Source: Halomonas saccharevitans (GTDB taxonomy: Bacteria > Pseudomonadota > Gammaproteobacteria > Pseudomonadales > Halomonadaceae). From it: a DNA stretch of 64,000 nt. Positions within the stretch are counted from its first letter, which is position 1. Every line of letters starts with the position of its first letter. A program made the translations under genes and the position numbers. Below are positions 50,846 to 59,166 of the stretch, piece after piece. The DNA lies in NCBI RefSeq assembly GCF_900116405.1, contig NZ_FPAQ01000007.1:41982-105981 (forward strand). The letters run 5' to 3'. The notes under the pieces were generated by a model that searched no databases, was not told where the DNA came from, and saw only the letters and a list, made by a program, of their open reading frames with translations.

Positions 50846-52012
50846 TCAGAGCTCGAGCAGTTTCTCGATCATGCTGGGCACGTCCTGGCCGTCGGACTTG
50901 ATCCATTTGCCGTAGCGGCGCTGGATCATGTTGATGGTGGAGTGGCCGACATGGTTCGAGATCCAGTGCAGCGGCACCACGCCCAGCGATAGCATCTGGC
51001 TGATGAAGGTGTGCCGGCACTGGTTCGGGCTGCGATATCTCACCCCGGCCTTCTCCAGGTGGGTCTTCCAGAAGCGTTGCCGGATCGCGTTCTCGTAGAA
51101 CGGTTTGCCGCTCTGGGAATTCAGGAACACCAGCCGAAGCTTCTCCTTGCGCACGGTGCGGTTGTCACGATCGACGATCTCGTAGGGCTGCGCCGGAAGT
51201 TTGCCGGTCAGCGCGTACTGCTCCTGGAGCGCTTCCCGCGCCGGTTTCAGCAGGTGGTGGACTCGCGTCGATCGCTTGGTCTTCGTCACCTTGAATCGTC
51301 CGCGCACCACTGCGCGCCGGTACCGAATGATGCCTTTCTCGACATCAAGCACGTCTTCCCATGCCAGGGCCTGGGCTTCGGAGATCCTGGGGCCGTCGTA
51401 GAGCGCGAACTGGATCAGGTTGAGCTCCTGAACGCGCTTCGTCGGCGTGGTGAGTATCTTGTCGATCTCGCTCCGGCTGAACGGGTCAGGATCCTCGTCG
51501 TCCGGCAGGCGGATGGTGATGCCCAGCGTCGGATCGAAGGCCTTCTTGTTGCGTGTGGCGTAGAGCCGGAAGGTCTGCCGCATGATGCTGACGATCTCCT
51601 TGATCGTCTTGTTCGACAGGTGCTTCGCCAGGTCTTTCTGGATCCAGTCCTGGAGCTCGATGTGGTCGATCGCATCGGCTTGTTCGCCGCCCCAGCGCGG
51701 GCGCACGTGCGTCTCGGCCTTCGACTTGATACCTCGAAAGCTGGAGTAGGCGAGCTCGTTCTCCTTGATGGCCAGCCACAGGTCCAGGTAGTAGCCGAAC
51801 CGGCTCTCGTGAAGGCGCTTCGATTCCGGGAAGTGGCGGGCATAGTCGAAGGTGCCTGCCTCGATCTCGTAGTTGATGATGGTCGCCAGCCGTCGGGCGT
51901 GCTCGATGTTGCGCTCCGTCGCCGAGCCCGGGAGCGGCTCGCGGCAGAGATCTCCCTGCCACCGGAAGTAGACGCGCACGGTGTTGCCGCGTACCTCGAC
52001 GCCGTCTGCCAT
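50846..52012 (-). CDS. int: Tyrosine recombinase / phage-type integrase
   Basis: A 388-residue integrase. The N-terminal 60 residues (TVRVYFRWQGDLCREPLPG) resemble the Arm-binding DUF3596 type, followed by a SAM-like core-binding domain. Catalytic residues are Arg near 206 in DGPRISEAQAL, the QCRHTFISQML box near 330 and the nucleophile Tyr near 366 in MIQRRYGKW. The start follows AAGGAGG. It is convergent to tRNA-Ser, as is usual for a tRNA-targeting element. Confidence 0.95.
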   Translation of the reverse strand: MADGVEVRGNTVRVYFRWQGDLCREPLPGSATERNIEHARRLATIINYEIEAGTFDYARHFPESKRLHESRFGYYLDLWLAIKENELAYSSFRGIKSKAETHVRPRWGGEQADAIDHIELQDWIQKDLAKHLSNKTIKEIVSIMRQTFRLYATRNKKAFDPTLGITIRLPDDEDPDPFSRSEIDKILTTPTKRVQELNLIQFALYDGPRISEAQALAWEDVLDVEKGIIRYRRAVVRGRFKVTKTKRSTRVHHLLKPAREALQEQYALTGKLPAQPYEIVDRDNRTVRKEKLRLVFLNSQSGKPFYENAIRQRFWKTHLEKAGVRYRSPNQCRHTFISQMLSLGVVPLHWISNHVGHSTINMIQRRYGKWIKSDGQDVPSMIEKLLEL

Positions 52013-52045
52013 GATGTGCCTCCTTGGTACTGTACTCTTATACAG

Positions 52046-52062
52046 TCTAAGGCAATCTTAGA
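52046..52062. promoter_or_regulatory. Inverted repeat in the integrase upstream region (candidate operator)
   Basis: TCTAAG-gcaat-CTTAGA, overlapping a TATAAG-like -10 on the minus strand. The same TCTAAG half-site recurs in the divergent repressor promoter region (58383-58388), so this may be a site for the element's repressor. Confidence 0.5.
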
Positions 52063-52150
52063 GAGCTTGGCAGGGGTGGAAGCACGGTGGATTTCTTTCT
52101 TATACCGTTATTTATGGAGGCGAGTTGAGCCGCCCAGAGGGGCGGTGTGG

Positions 52151-52567
52151 CTAGTTCTTGTCTTGGTGCCTGGATTGCCAGCGAGAGAAGCGGTTATAGA
52201 TCTTCAGAAAGGTTTCGGCGGCTTGTGGGTTGGTGTCCAGCTCTGACCAGGTGCGCACGCCACATGCCTGACAGAGCCAATCGCGTGCCTGCAGGCCGTC
52301 ATGGGTTCCATCCTGGCATTCCCTTTCAGACTTGCCGAATTTCTGTCGCTGACGTTGATCCAGGTAAAGAGGGAAGGCGTACCCTCGACACATCTCGGCA
52401 GCTAGGGCGGCGACACTATCTTCTGGCCGGACATTCGTGGACGAGACGGATTTCATCTCGCTTTCTTCTTCCTGGATGGGTGCCCCGAGAAGCCGCTCGA
52501 AAACAGGTCGCACTGATGGGTGAGCGAGCGCGCTGTCCGGGGAAACCTTGTATGGATCGCGGTGCAT
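52151..52567 (-). CDS. Conserved small island protein, paralogue of the 53046-53354 product
   Basis: 138 residues of unknown function. The C-terminal 80 residues (FPLYLDQRQRQKF ... DGTHDGLQARDWLCQACGV ... WSELDTNPQAAETF ... RFSRWQ) align along their length with the protein encoded at 53046-53354. The N-terminal 55 residues are unique. The start at 52567 follows GGAGGG; an upstream ATG at 52588 is possible. Two cysteines in LCQACG are shared by both copies. Confidence 0.75.
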   Translation of the reverse strand: MHRDPYKVSPDSALAHPSVRPVFERLLGAPIQEEESEMKSVSSTNVRPEDSVAALAAEMCRGYAFPLYLDQRQRQKFGKSERECQDGTHDGLQARDWLCQACGVRTWSELDTNPQAAETFLKIYNRFSRWQSRHQDKN

Positions 52568-52658
52568 GCTGCCCTCCATGGCTATCATGATCCACTATGG
52601 TGTGAGGTTGCTTCTATCATCAGCCTGATTATTACAGTGGGCTGAGAAATATTTCTAG

Positions 52659-52970
52659 TTATGCTTGTAATTGGTTGAGGTTCCTCTCCAGCTCGGCTTT
52701 GGCTTCAAGAGCTGATACTGCCTTCCACTTCCAGTAACCACCGCGATCTAGCGCTTCCACCTGCTGGTTATCGAGGCAGTGAAAGAAATAGCCAATATCA
52801 TTTATCAGAGAGAGCATTTCTGACTCAGGAACCAGGTGAAACTCATTGTTTATCCGGGCAACAACGTACGGAATATCAACGTTTCCTGATTCTTCGCGCA
52901 ATGCTAGGCAATAGTCTGCAATGTACATCTTGGCTAGGCGTAAGCGCTGACCTTCGATTTTTCCCCACAT
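52659..52970 (-). CDS. Hypothetical protein
   Basis: 103 residues, not recognised. It is mixed helical, with IADYCLALREESGNVDIPYVVARINNEF in two parts and a C-terminal coiled region (LEAKAELERNLNQLQA). Base composition is clearly AT-richer than the neighbouring early operon. It lies between the two paralogous small genes and may be a later insertion there. Confidence 0.55.
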   Translation of the reverse strand: MWGKIEGQRLRLAKMYIADYCLALREESGNVDIPYVVARINNEFHLVPESEMLSLINDIGYFFHCLDNQQVEALDRGGYWKWKAVSALEAKAELERNLNQLQA

Positions 52971-53045
52971 GTCTGCTCACCTCATTCCAGATTGCTTTTC
53001 CCCTGCTGCTCGGTAGCTGACAGGGCACGGCACTATCCCTTCTGC

Positions 53046-53354
53046 CTAGCGCCGAGATTTCAGAGTGGCAACGTTTCTCTGAACTCGCCAGCGGCCATAG
53101 CGCCGGCGGATGCTCTGGAAGGTGTTGGCAGCCTGTCGATCGTGATCCAGCTCTGCTCGACTCTCAATCCCGCAAGCGGCGCAGAGCCAGTCCCGGGCAT
53201 CCTGCTCATCGTGAGTGCCGTCGGGCAGCTGGCTCTCGGTGAGGGCGAACTTGTGGCGCCGGCGGCGATCCAGGTAGAGGCGGAAACGTTCATCTCTGCA
53301 CAGCATGGCGGCTTGGCGGGCCAGCGGCCCGCCTTTGGTTGGCTTATCGGACAT
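53046..53354 (-). CDS. Conserved small island protein, paralogue of the 52151-52567 product
   Basis: 102 residues of unknown function. It shares with its paralogue the pattern LYLDxRxRxKF, LPDGTHDEQDARDWLCAACGI, SRAELDHDRQAANTF and RRRYGRWR. Small basic phage-early proteins with this pattern are familiar, but I cannot assign a role. The start follows GGAGGGG at good spacing and overlaps the end of the zinc-finger gene upstream. Confidence 0.75.
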   Translation of the reverse strand: MSDKPTKGGPLARQAAMLCRDERFRLYLDRRRRHKFALTESQLPDGTHDEQDARDWLCAACGIESRAELDHDRQAANTFQSIRRRYGRWRVQRNVATLKSRR

Positions 53355-53559
53355 GGCGGCCCCTCCGTTCCCTCAGCCCCTGGCACTCGATGCAGGTGGT
53401 CGCCCAGGGCGCGGCCTTTCGGCGAGCGGCAGGGATTTCGTAGCCGCAGTCGTCGCATTCCTCGGCGTCGGCGACCGCATGCAGGGCGGGGCGGTTGGCC
53501 AGGGCCGCTTCCTGGCGGCGTTCCATTATCTCGGCGGCTACGTCGGCACTATCAGCCAT
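53344..53559 (-). CDS. TraR/DksA-type zinc-finger protein
   Basis: 71 residues. Four cysteines, C35, C38, C56 and C59 (ECDDCGYEIPAARRKAAPWATTCIECQ), form the TraR/DksA zinc finger. There is a short N-terminal helix, as in plasmid and phage TraR proteins that bind RNA polymerase in the secondary channel. It overlaps the next gene by 11 bases within the minus-strand early operon. Confidence 0.85.
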   Translation of the reverse strand: MADSADVAAEIMERRQEAALANRPALHAVADAEECDDCGYEIPAARRKAAPWATTCIECQGLRERRGRHVR

Positions 53560-53562
53560 CGT

Positions 53563-53952
53563 TCAGTCCTCTTCCTTGTGGGTTTCGAGCAGCCAGAAGC
53601 GCTGCATCAGGCGGTCGCCGTCGTCCAGGTACTCGTGAAGCTCGCGGCCGGAGTAGGTGGCCCACTCGATGACGACCAGGGCAGCGTCCTGCAGGTCGCG
53701 GTCAATCACGCGTAGGCGCGTGAGCTCGAGCGGCCACTCGGGGCCGTTGTAGACGGCCAGCAACAGGCGCCGGCAGTGGTGGCTCTGGCCGCTGTCGCCC
53801 TGGGCGACCTGGGCCAGTCGGTTCAGCGCCGTGGGGCCTAGCTTCTCGATCCGGGCCAGGCGCCGCTCGGCGTCGGCCTCGGCGGCGTGCATGGCTTCAA
53901 GGGCCTGGCGATTGCGCTCGCTCAGGCGCTGGCTGAGGTTGGGCATAGTCAT
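53563..53952 (-). CDS. Prophage-type hypothetical protein
   Basis: 129 residues with an N-terminal coiled helix (NRQALEAMHAAEADAERRLARIE). A central block RLAQVAQGDSGQSHHCRRLLLAVYN resembles a small domain common in proteobacterial prophages (DUF7673-like, from memory). Function unknown. The start overlaps the stop of the upstream gene (ATGA). Confidence 0.7.
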   Translation of the reverse strand: MTMPNLSQRLSERNRQALEAMHAAEADAERRLARIEKLGPTALNRLAQVAQGDSGQSHHCRRLLLAVYNGPEWPLELTRLRVIDRDLQDAALVVIEWATYSGRELHEYLDDGDRLMQRFWLLETHKEED

Positions 53953-54290
53953 GAGGCGCTCCTTGCGTGGTGGGGTTGTGTCACTGCCCGGCGGGCGTGG
54001 TGCGCGGGCAGGTGGTCGATGGTGATGCCGAGTCTGTCGGCCACGTGGTCGAGGCCGGCATCGGTGAGTTCGGTGCGGCCGTAGTGGGTCCAGCCGCAGA
54101 TGGGGTGCCAGTAGACGCCGGTGGCCACCAGCACCAGGCGGGTGTTGCCGCGTCTGTTGCGTCGATATGGCCCGGCGGGCAGGTTGTCGTTGCCCAGCAC
54201 ACCGGCCTCGCGCAGCCGGCGGGCGAGGGTGTTTCGGTCGAGGTTGAGCAGGCTGGCGGCCTGGTCGAGGGTGTAGGTGCGGTGGCGCAT
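53949..54290 (-). CDS. Phage antirepressor-like DNA-binding protein
   Basis: 113 residues. A helix-turn-helix-like stretch (TLDQAASLLNLDRNTLARRLREAGVL) is followed by a segment ending GRTELTDAGLDHVADRLGI. This resembles the KilAC/antirepressor C-terminal region. The start at 54290 follows GGGAGGAG. It lies between the primase and the DUF7673-like gene. Homology is suggested by pattern only. Confidence 0.6.
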   Translation of the reverse strand: MRHRTYTLDQAASLLNLDRNTLARRLREAGVLGNDNLPAGPYRRNRRGNTRLVLVATGVYWHPICGWTHYGRTELTDAGLDHVADRLGITIDHLPAHHARRAVTQPHHARSAS

Positions 54291-54307
54291 GGCGATCTCC
54301 TCCCTGG

Positions 54308-56974
54308 TCAGGCCTGGAACACCCAGCACTTCACGCTGGCGTTACCCAGGCGGATCTGGCTGCGGACGGTGCGGTTGGCGTCGACGAACTTCCGGGTCTT
54401 GCTGGACTTGAGGTAGCGCTTGAGCTCGCGTACCTCGGGGATGCGCAGCTTGTAGTCGGCGCAGCGGCGCTCGAAGTCTTTGAGGTTGATGGCCACCAGG
54501 TCGCTGTTCTTGCCGTAGTGGTTGAGCAGCGGCTCCTCGGAGAGCCCCTCGAGGTACTCGACGGCCTCCCAGAACTCGGCGACCAGCGGGTGATCGGCAT
54601 TGATGGACTGCTGACGCTCCCGTCCCATCTCCCGAACGTGGCCGCAGGCCATGTCGATCGTCTGGGCGTCGAACAAGCCCAGCCCCTCGGGGCCGAGGCA
54701 CTCCACCAGGGCCATCAGCTGGCCGTGGCACTTGGCGATGCGCAGCACCTTGATATCGGGGTCTTCGGCGAGGCGCTCGGCGTATTCCCGGGCGCGCCGG
54801 GTGATCAGTTCGAGCAGCTCGGCCTCGCGCTTGGCCACGTCCAGGGCGAACTGGCTGACATGCTCGAGCTCGGCCTTCTCCAGGGCCTCGGCCAGTTCCT
54901 TGGTCTGGCGGGTCTGGCCTTCGCGGGTGAAGTGCAGATGGCAGATGCGGGTCTGGATCGCCTCGCCGGCCTGGACGGCGGCGTTCTGGCTGATCACGAT
55001 GCTGCCGCGGAAGGGCGGCTCGTAGGTGTCGTTGCCGCCGTTCTTCACGCCGCGGGCGCGGATCGAGCGGCCGTTGAAGGCGGTCTTGAGCTCGTCCCAG
55101 TCGAACTGCTTCTGCTTGGCGCCTCCTTCCTGCTCGCGATCGGACTCGATCAGCACCACCGGCAGGTTGGCCACCTGGGCGAAATTGCGAGCGCGGGCCG
55201 GCATGGTCGCCTTGCTGGGGTCGAAGCCCTCGTAGTCGCGGCGGCCGACCAGCTTCCAGAGGAATTCGATCAGCGTGGACTTGCCGGCGCCGGCCTCGCC
55301 GACGATCTCCAGAAACGGGAAGCTGCCCATGGCACCGCGGATCTGCTCGGCGAGCAGGCTGCCCAGCCAGTAGGCGGTGGCCACCACGCCCTTGGCGCCG
55401 AAGGCGCCGAGCAGCTGGCGGGTCCAGTCGGTGCGGTAGGCCTCGCGGTCGGGGTTCAGGTGCAGGGCGACCGACTGGCTCAGGGTCTTGAGGTGCTTGC
55501 TCGGTGAGAGCGGGAAGTAGTCCTCGGCGTTGATCGGCACGACCTTGCCACCGGCCACGGCGAGATCGCCGAACACATAGGCCCCGTGCTCCTTGCTGTA
55601 GCCGATGTAGTCGATCGTCTCGACCGTCTTGATGTTGCCGATCTGGTCCTGGAGCAGGGTGTCGAGCTGCTGGCTGGTTCCTGTCCACACCGCGCCCGGG
55701 GCCACGCCCAGCAGGCGCTTCTTGTACTCGGAGGCCGAGGCCAGCTGCCCGCCGCTGAAGGTGTTCTTCACCGCCGGCCGGCCGTCCGGGAACTCGATGC
55801 GGTAGTAGTACCAGCTCTCGTCGGTGACGGCGTTGGCCTGGTAGTAGAGCGCCGTGGGGAAGCAGGTGCAGATGCGCTTCACGCTGCCGGCCTGCTCCAG
55901 GGCGGCGTCGCGCTGGGCCGGATCCAGGCTCTGCTGATCGTCGCCGTCGGCACCCTCGGCGCGTACCGCCCGGTCGAAGGCATCCACGTCCAGCTTCCAC
56001 CACCAGATCTGGCGCTTGAACTCGAACCAGCACTCCCGGCGCTCGGTGCGCTTGTAGAGGATCAGCGCCTTGGCCATGGCCGTGGGGGCTAGCAGCAGGT
56101 CGCCGTGGTAGCGGTAGGTGGCGTAGTGCTCGTCGGTCAGCTCGCCGCGCTGGTGGGCGTCGTTCCAGTCGTGCTTGCCGCTGCCGGGGATCTGCGCGGC
56201 TCGGCACTCCCAGCCCTCGGCGCGGGCGCGTTTCACGTGCTTGAGGGTGGCGTTCTGGCCGGCGCGGTTGCTGTCTAGCGCCCACACCAGGGTAGGGCGG
56301 GCGACGCCTTCGGCGTGGGCGGCATCGGCCAGTGCCTTGAGCGCATGCTCGGGGTAGTTGGCGCAGCTCATCGCCGAGACGGCGGCCTTGCCGTGGTGGT
56401 AGTGGGCGATGGCGTCGAAGATGCCCTCGACGATCCACACCTCGTCACCGGTGGCCAGGTCGGCGGTGGTCAGCGCCTTCGGCTGCCACCAGTAGCCCTT
56501 GTAGCCACCGACGAAGTTCGCCTTCTGCTTGCCGAAACGCTCGGGCCTGTCGAGCAGCCGCTCCCAGTAGGCGCCGCCGGGCAGGGCGAAGCGCACCGTG
56601 GCGGTGCCGCCGATGCCGGGTTTCCAGTAGCTCTCCTGGGTGTACCAGCCGCGGATACGCTCCAGGTCGAAGCCGCGGCCGTCGCGCAGATAGCCATCGG
56701 CCACCGGCGTGGCGCTCTCGGCGCGCTGCTCGGGCACGTCGTAGCGTTCCGTCCAGCTGGAGAACAGCTCCGGGAACAGCGACTTCACGTGCACCTGGCT
56801 GCCGCAGTTGTTCTCCCGCCCGCACTTGAGCATCCACGGCGCTTCGGCGGCGATGTAGGCCTCGCGCTTGCCGCAGTCCGGGCACAGCACCTTCTGCAGG
56901 TACTGGCCGCGTTCCTCGGCGCGGTAGTCGCGCTGCAAGCGCGCAAGAATGTCCTGGCGCAGCGATGGATTCAC
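54308..56974 (-). CDS. Toprim primase / helicase (P4 alpha-like replication protein)
   Basis: An 888-residue replication protein. A zinc ribbon (C31, C34, C51, C57) is followed by a TOPRIM domain near residues 175-260, including VWIVEGIFDAIAHY and LVWALDSNRAG. The C-terminal helicase has P-loop VGEAGAGKSTLIEF near residue 560 and Walker B-like PVVLIESDRE. It begins at a GTG six bases after AGGAGG. It probably drives autonomous replication of the element, as in P4-like satellites and some integrative elements. Confidence 0.88.
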   Translation of the reverse strand: MNPSLRQDILARLQRDYRAEERGQYLQKVLCPDCGKREAYIAAEAPWMLKCGRENNCGSQVHVKSLFPELFSSWTERYDVPEQRAESATPVADGYLRDGRGFDLERIRGWYTQESYWKPGIGGTATVRFALPGGAYWERLLDRPERFGKQKANFVGGYKGYWWQPKALTTADLATGDEVWIVEGIFDAIAHYHHGKAAVSAMSCANYPEHALKALADAAHAEGVARPTLVWALDSNRAGQNATLKHVKRARAEGWECRAAQIPGSGKHDWNDAHQRGELTDEHYATYRYHGDLLLAPTAMAKALILYKRTERRECWFEFKRQIWWWKLDVDAFDRAVRAEGADGDDQQSLDPAQRDAALEQAGSVKRICTCFPTALYYQANAVTDESWYYYRIEFPDGRPAVKNTFSGGQLASASEYKKRLLGVAPGAVWTGTSQQLDTLLQDQIGNIKTVETIDYIGYSKEHGAYVFGDLAVAGGKVVPINAEDYFPLSPSKHLKTLSQSVALHLNPDREAYRTDWTRQLLGAFGAKGVVATAYWLGSLLAEQIRGAMGSFPFLEIVGEAGAGKSTLIEFLWKLVGRRDYEGFDPSKATMPARARNFAQVANLPVVLIESDREQEGGAKQKQFDWDELKTAFNGRSIRARGVKNGGNDTYEPPFRGSIVISQNAAVQAGEAIQTRICHLHFTREGQTRQTKELAEALEKAELEHVSQFALDVAKREAELLELITRRAREYAERLAEDPDIKVLRIAKCHGQLMALVECLGPEGLGLFDAQTIDMACGHVREMGRERQQSINADHPLVAEFWEAVEYLEGLSEEPLLNHYGKNSDLVAINLKDFERRCADYKLRIPEVRELKRYLKSSKTRKFVDANRTVRSQIRLGNASVKCWVFQA

Positions 56975-57031
56975 GCTGGGCCTCCTTTTACTCGTGAACG
57001 GGGAGGGTGTTGCGGGGCGACGGGCGCCGGG

Positions 57032-57412
57032 TCAGTGCTCGAGGACGACGGGGCGGCGCCGATCGCGATCGACGACCACGGCGCGATCGTCCTGGCGGGC
57101 CTGTTCGAGCACGCGCATCAGATCGGTGACGGTGAACACCACCGGGCGGCCGCCCTCGGTGCGCAGCACCACCACGTGCGAGGTGCAGGCATCGACATCG
57201 ATGCGGGCGGTCTGGTTGGTGGCTTCCAGATCGGCGTAGGCCTGAATGGCCACCAACTCGGCGTTTTCCTCGGTCATCTCGTGGTCGACGACCAGGTGCT
57301 CGATGCAGTTGGCCAGGGCGTTGACCCGATTCTCCCAGCGGTCGCGGAACAGCCGCGCGGCGGCGATGTTGTGCGGGTCCTGGTGCTGGGCGATGGATGT
57401 CACGTTGTTCAT
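57032..57412 (-). CDS. Hypothetical early-operon protein
   Basis: 126 residues, not recognised. It is helical (RLFRDRWENRVNALANCIEHLVVDHEMT), with a basic acidic-paired C-terminus (DDRAVVVDRDRRRPVVLEH). It lies between the primase and the Ogr-like gene, in the same direction, and codon use resembles theirs. Confidence 0.65.
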   Translation of the reverse strand: MNNVTSIAQHQDPHNIAAARLFRDRWENRVNALANCIEHLVVDHEMTEENAELVAIQAYADLEATNQTARIDVDACTSHVVVLRTEGGRPVVFTVTDLMRVLEQARQDDRAVVVDRDRRRPVVLEH

Positions 57413-57433
57413 GGCGATCTCCTTATCGTGGAA

Positions 57434-57679
57434 TCAGTAGCTGCCGGCCAGCAGCTGCTCGCGCAGCAGGCGGCGAAGTTCCGGGTCGGCCGGAATCTGC
57501 ACGTCCGGCTGCGGGTTCTGGCTGGGGGCCCGGGTGGTGACGAACTCGATCTGGATTTTTCCGCCCCAGCCGCATTCGGGATTCACACACTGGGCGTAGG
57601 CCCAGTAGAGAGCCGCGTTGGGACGGACGCTGGAGCGCGTGGCGACGCTCTCTCGGCAATGCGGGCAGGTGATCCTCAC
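57434..57679 (-). CDS. Ogr/Delta-type zinc-finger transcription activator
   Basis: 81 residues from a GTG at 57679, which follows AAAGGAGAAAACC. The zinc site is C5, C8, C31 and C36 in ITCPHCRESVATRSS and AQCVNPECGW, the pattern of P2 Ogr and P4 Delta proteins that activate late phage promoters. In satellites this factor can use the late promoters of a helper phage. The start overlaps the stop of the upstream gene. Confidence 0.85.
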   Translation of the reverse strand: MRITCPHCRESVATRSSVRPNAALYWAYAQCVNPECGWGGKIQIEFVTTRAPSQNPQPDVQIPADPELRRLLREQLLAGSY

Positions 57680-57864
57680 CGGTTTTCTCCTTTCACTTCG
57701 TAGAGCGCTCGACCGCGGCCGGTGAGCCCCTGGGCGCCTCGGCGGATGCGCCGGCGCAGCAGCCACTCGGCGGCCTGCTGTCGGGTTTCCAGGCCCTGCT
57801 GCTCGCGGGTGGCGTCGAGCACGGCCGTCATCTGCGGGTCGAGCTCCATGGGTTGTTCCGGCAT
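57676..57864 (-). CDS. Small ribbon-helix-helix-like protein
   Basis: 62 residues. DPQMTAVLDATREQQGLETRQQAAEWLLRRRIRRG, in two parts, is a plausible ribbon-helix-helix/antitoxin-like fold. No toxin partner is adjacent; the Ogr-like gene overlaps its end by four bases. Function unknown. Confidence 0.55.
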   Translation of the reverse strand: MPEQPMELDPQMTAVLDATREQQGLETRQQAAEWLLRRRIRRGAQGLTGRGRALYEVKGENR

Positions 57865-57901
57865 GGGGAACCTCGAATGCACGGTGGATGTGGTGCTGGT
57901 C

Positions 57902-58105
57902 TCAGCCCGCGCTAGCGGCGACAGTGTCGGTGAGCGTGGCGAGGTCGATGCCCAGTACCTCCTGGGCCTCCTTCATCATCATCTGGCGCATCACCTCGGC
58001 CTTCGGGACGCCCAGGTAGTTGGCCAGCGCAGTGATCACGTCCTGCTCGTACTGGTCGAGGTAGACGGTGGCCTTGGAGCGAATGCGCTTTGGGTCCTGG
58101 TACAT
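57902..58105 (-). CDS. CopG/ribbon-helix-helix-like small protein
   Basis: 67 residues. SKATVYLDQYEQDVITALANYLG-like sequence (beta strand then two helices), followed by PKAEVMRQMMMKEAQEV, fits a ribbon-helix-helix DNA-binding protein. The start follows AAGGAA. It is the second gene of the minus-strand early operon. Confidence 0.65.
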   Translation of the reverse strand: MYQDPKRIRSKATVYLDQYEQDVITALANYLGVPKAEVMRQMMMKEAQEVLGIDLATLTDTVAASAG

Positions 58106-58144
58106 GGCGGAATTCCTTATGCGGCAGAACAGGACGGGAATGGG

Positions 58145-58360
58145 TCAGGAACGAGACGCCTGTTCGGTTTCGGCGTCGTACTGCTCGATGCCCTTGATCA
58201 GCAGCATCCGAGTCGTGCTGGACAGCGAGCGCATCTCCAGCTCGGCGATGTCCTCCAGCTTCTGGCGTTCCTGCGGGGTGATCTGGGTCATCACGTGGGC
58301 GGTGCAGCCGCGGGGAGAGCGGGACACCACGGGGCGAGGGCTGTTGTCGTCAGTGCTCAT
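58145..58360 (-). CDS. First gene of the early operon, ribbon-helix-helix-like
   Basis: 71 residues. The C-terminal part (MTQITPQERQKLEDIAELEMR, SLSSTTRMLLIKGIEQYDAE) has the strand-helix-helix pattern of Arc/CopG regulators. It starts about 60 bp from the divergent repressor gene, the usual place for a Cro- or Arc-like regulator. The start at 58360 fits; an extension to 58456 would run through the operator region. Confidence 0.6.
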   Translation of the reverse strand: MSTDDNSPRPVVSRSPRGCTAHVMTQITPQERQKLEDIAELEMRSLSSTTRMLLIKGIEQYDAETEQASRS

Positions 58361-58372
58361 CGGGTAGGCTTC

Positions 58373-58390
58373 CCTAAGGTTGTCTAAGAC
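58373..58390. promoter_or_regulatory. Repeated half-sites in the divergent repressor/early promoter region
   Basis: CCTAAG (58373-58378) and TCTAAG (58383-58388) repeat on a 10-bp spacing. The second forms a short palindrome, GTCTAAGAC (58382-58390). The same half-site is arranged as an inverted repeat upstream of int. Confidence 0.5.
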
Positions 58391-58422
58391 TACGTTTTCA
58401 AGATTGGTGGAATATATACACC

Positions 58423-59139
58423 GTGTCAAGCGCAATGGTGGAAGAAATCCCCTCACGCCTGAGGGAAGAGCTGAATCGGCTTAACCTGTCGATGGCGGCT
58501 GCAGCCCGCAATGCCGGGGAGTCAAGCTCTCAGAGACTGAAGGATGTGCTGTCCGGAAGGCAGAAATGCCCAGTGGATTTACTCGCCCGTCTGGAATCTC
58601 TGGGGGTGGATATATTCTACGTTTTGACCGGGCGACTCCACGCGGAAACTGAGCCGGAGGCATCTGCTTTCCGTGTGGAAGATGGTTCGCCGGTTGGTTT
58701 GGGCAGCCAGACGCCGAGCGCCGACGCGGTGCCGGTGGCGATGTACGACATCGAGGCCGCCGCCGGGGCCGGCCGCAGCCTCGAGGCCGAGCCGATCAAG
58801 ACCACGCTGTACTTCCCGCCGGAGCAGCTCTCGGCGCTGGGGCTTTCCCCGGGCCGGGTAGCCGGCGTGCAGGTACGCGGTGATTCGATGGAAGGCACCC
58901 TGGAGGATGGTGACTGGACGCTGGTCGACCTGGGCAACACCGACCCGCGTCAGGAAGGAGTGTTTCTGCTGCTGATCAGCGGCGAGCGGCGCATCAAGCG
59001 CGTGCAGCGCCTAGCCGGCGGTGCGCTCTACTTGATCAGCGATAACGAGCATTACCAGCCCGAGATGATCCCGCCCGAGCGTATGCGCGAGGTGGAGATC
59101 CTGGGGCGCTGCGAGGTGCGCATCGGGCGGATCTCATGA
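58423..59139 (+). CDS. CI/LexA-like repressor (HTH + S24 peptidase)
   Basis: 238 residues. An N-terminal HTH (about 13-48, LSMAAAARNAGESSSQRLKD) is followed by a C-terminal S24 self-cleavage domain. The catalytic Ser155 is in VRGDSMEGTL and Lys192 in ERRIKRVQR. Such repressors are inactivated by RecA during SOS. It starts at a GTG (58423), though an ATG at 58435 is possible, and is divergent from the early operon. It likely holds the element quiescent. Confidence 0.9.
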   Translation: MSSAMVEEIPSRLREELNRLNLSMAAAARNAGESSSQRLKDVLSGRQKCPVDLLARLESLGVDIFYVLTGRLHAETEPEASAFRVEDGSPVGLGSQTPSADAVPVAMYDIEAAAGAGRSLEAEPIKTTLYFPPEQLSALGLSPGRVAGVQVRGDSMEGTLEDGDWTLVDLGNTDPRQEGVFLLLISGERRIKRVQRLAGGALYLISDNEHYQPEMIPPERMREVEILGRCEVRIGRIS

Positions 59140-59166
59140 AGTAAAACCGAGCAGGGAGAATGCTGA

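Noticed and set aside
57676..58105. A toxin-antitoxin pair formed by the two small RHH-like genes
   Set aside because: Both look DNA-binding/antitoxin-like and no toxin-like partner overlaps them; they are better read as early-operon regulators.
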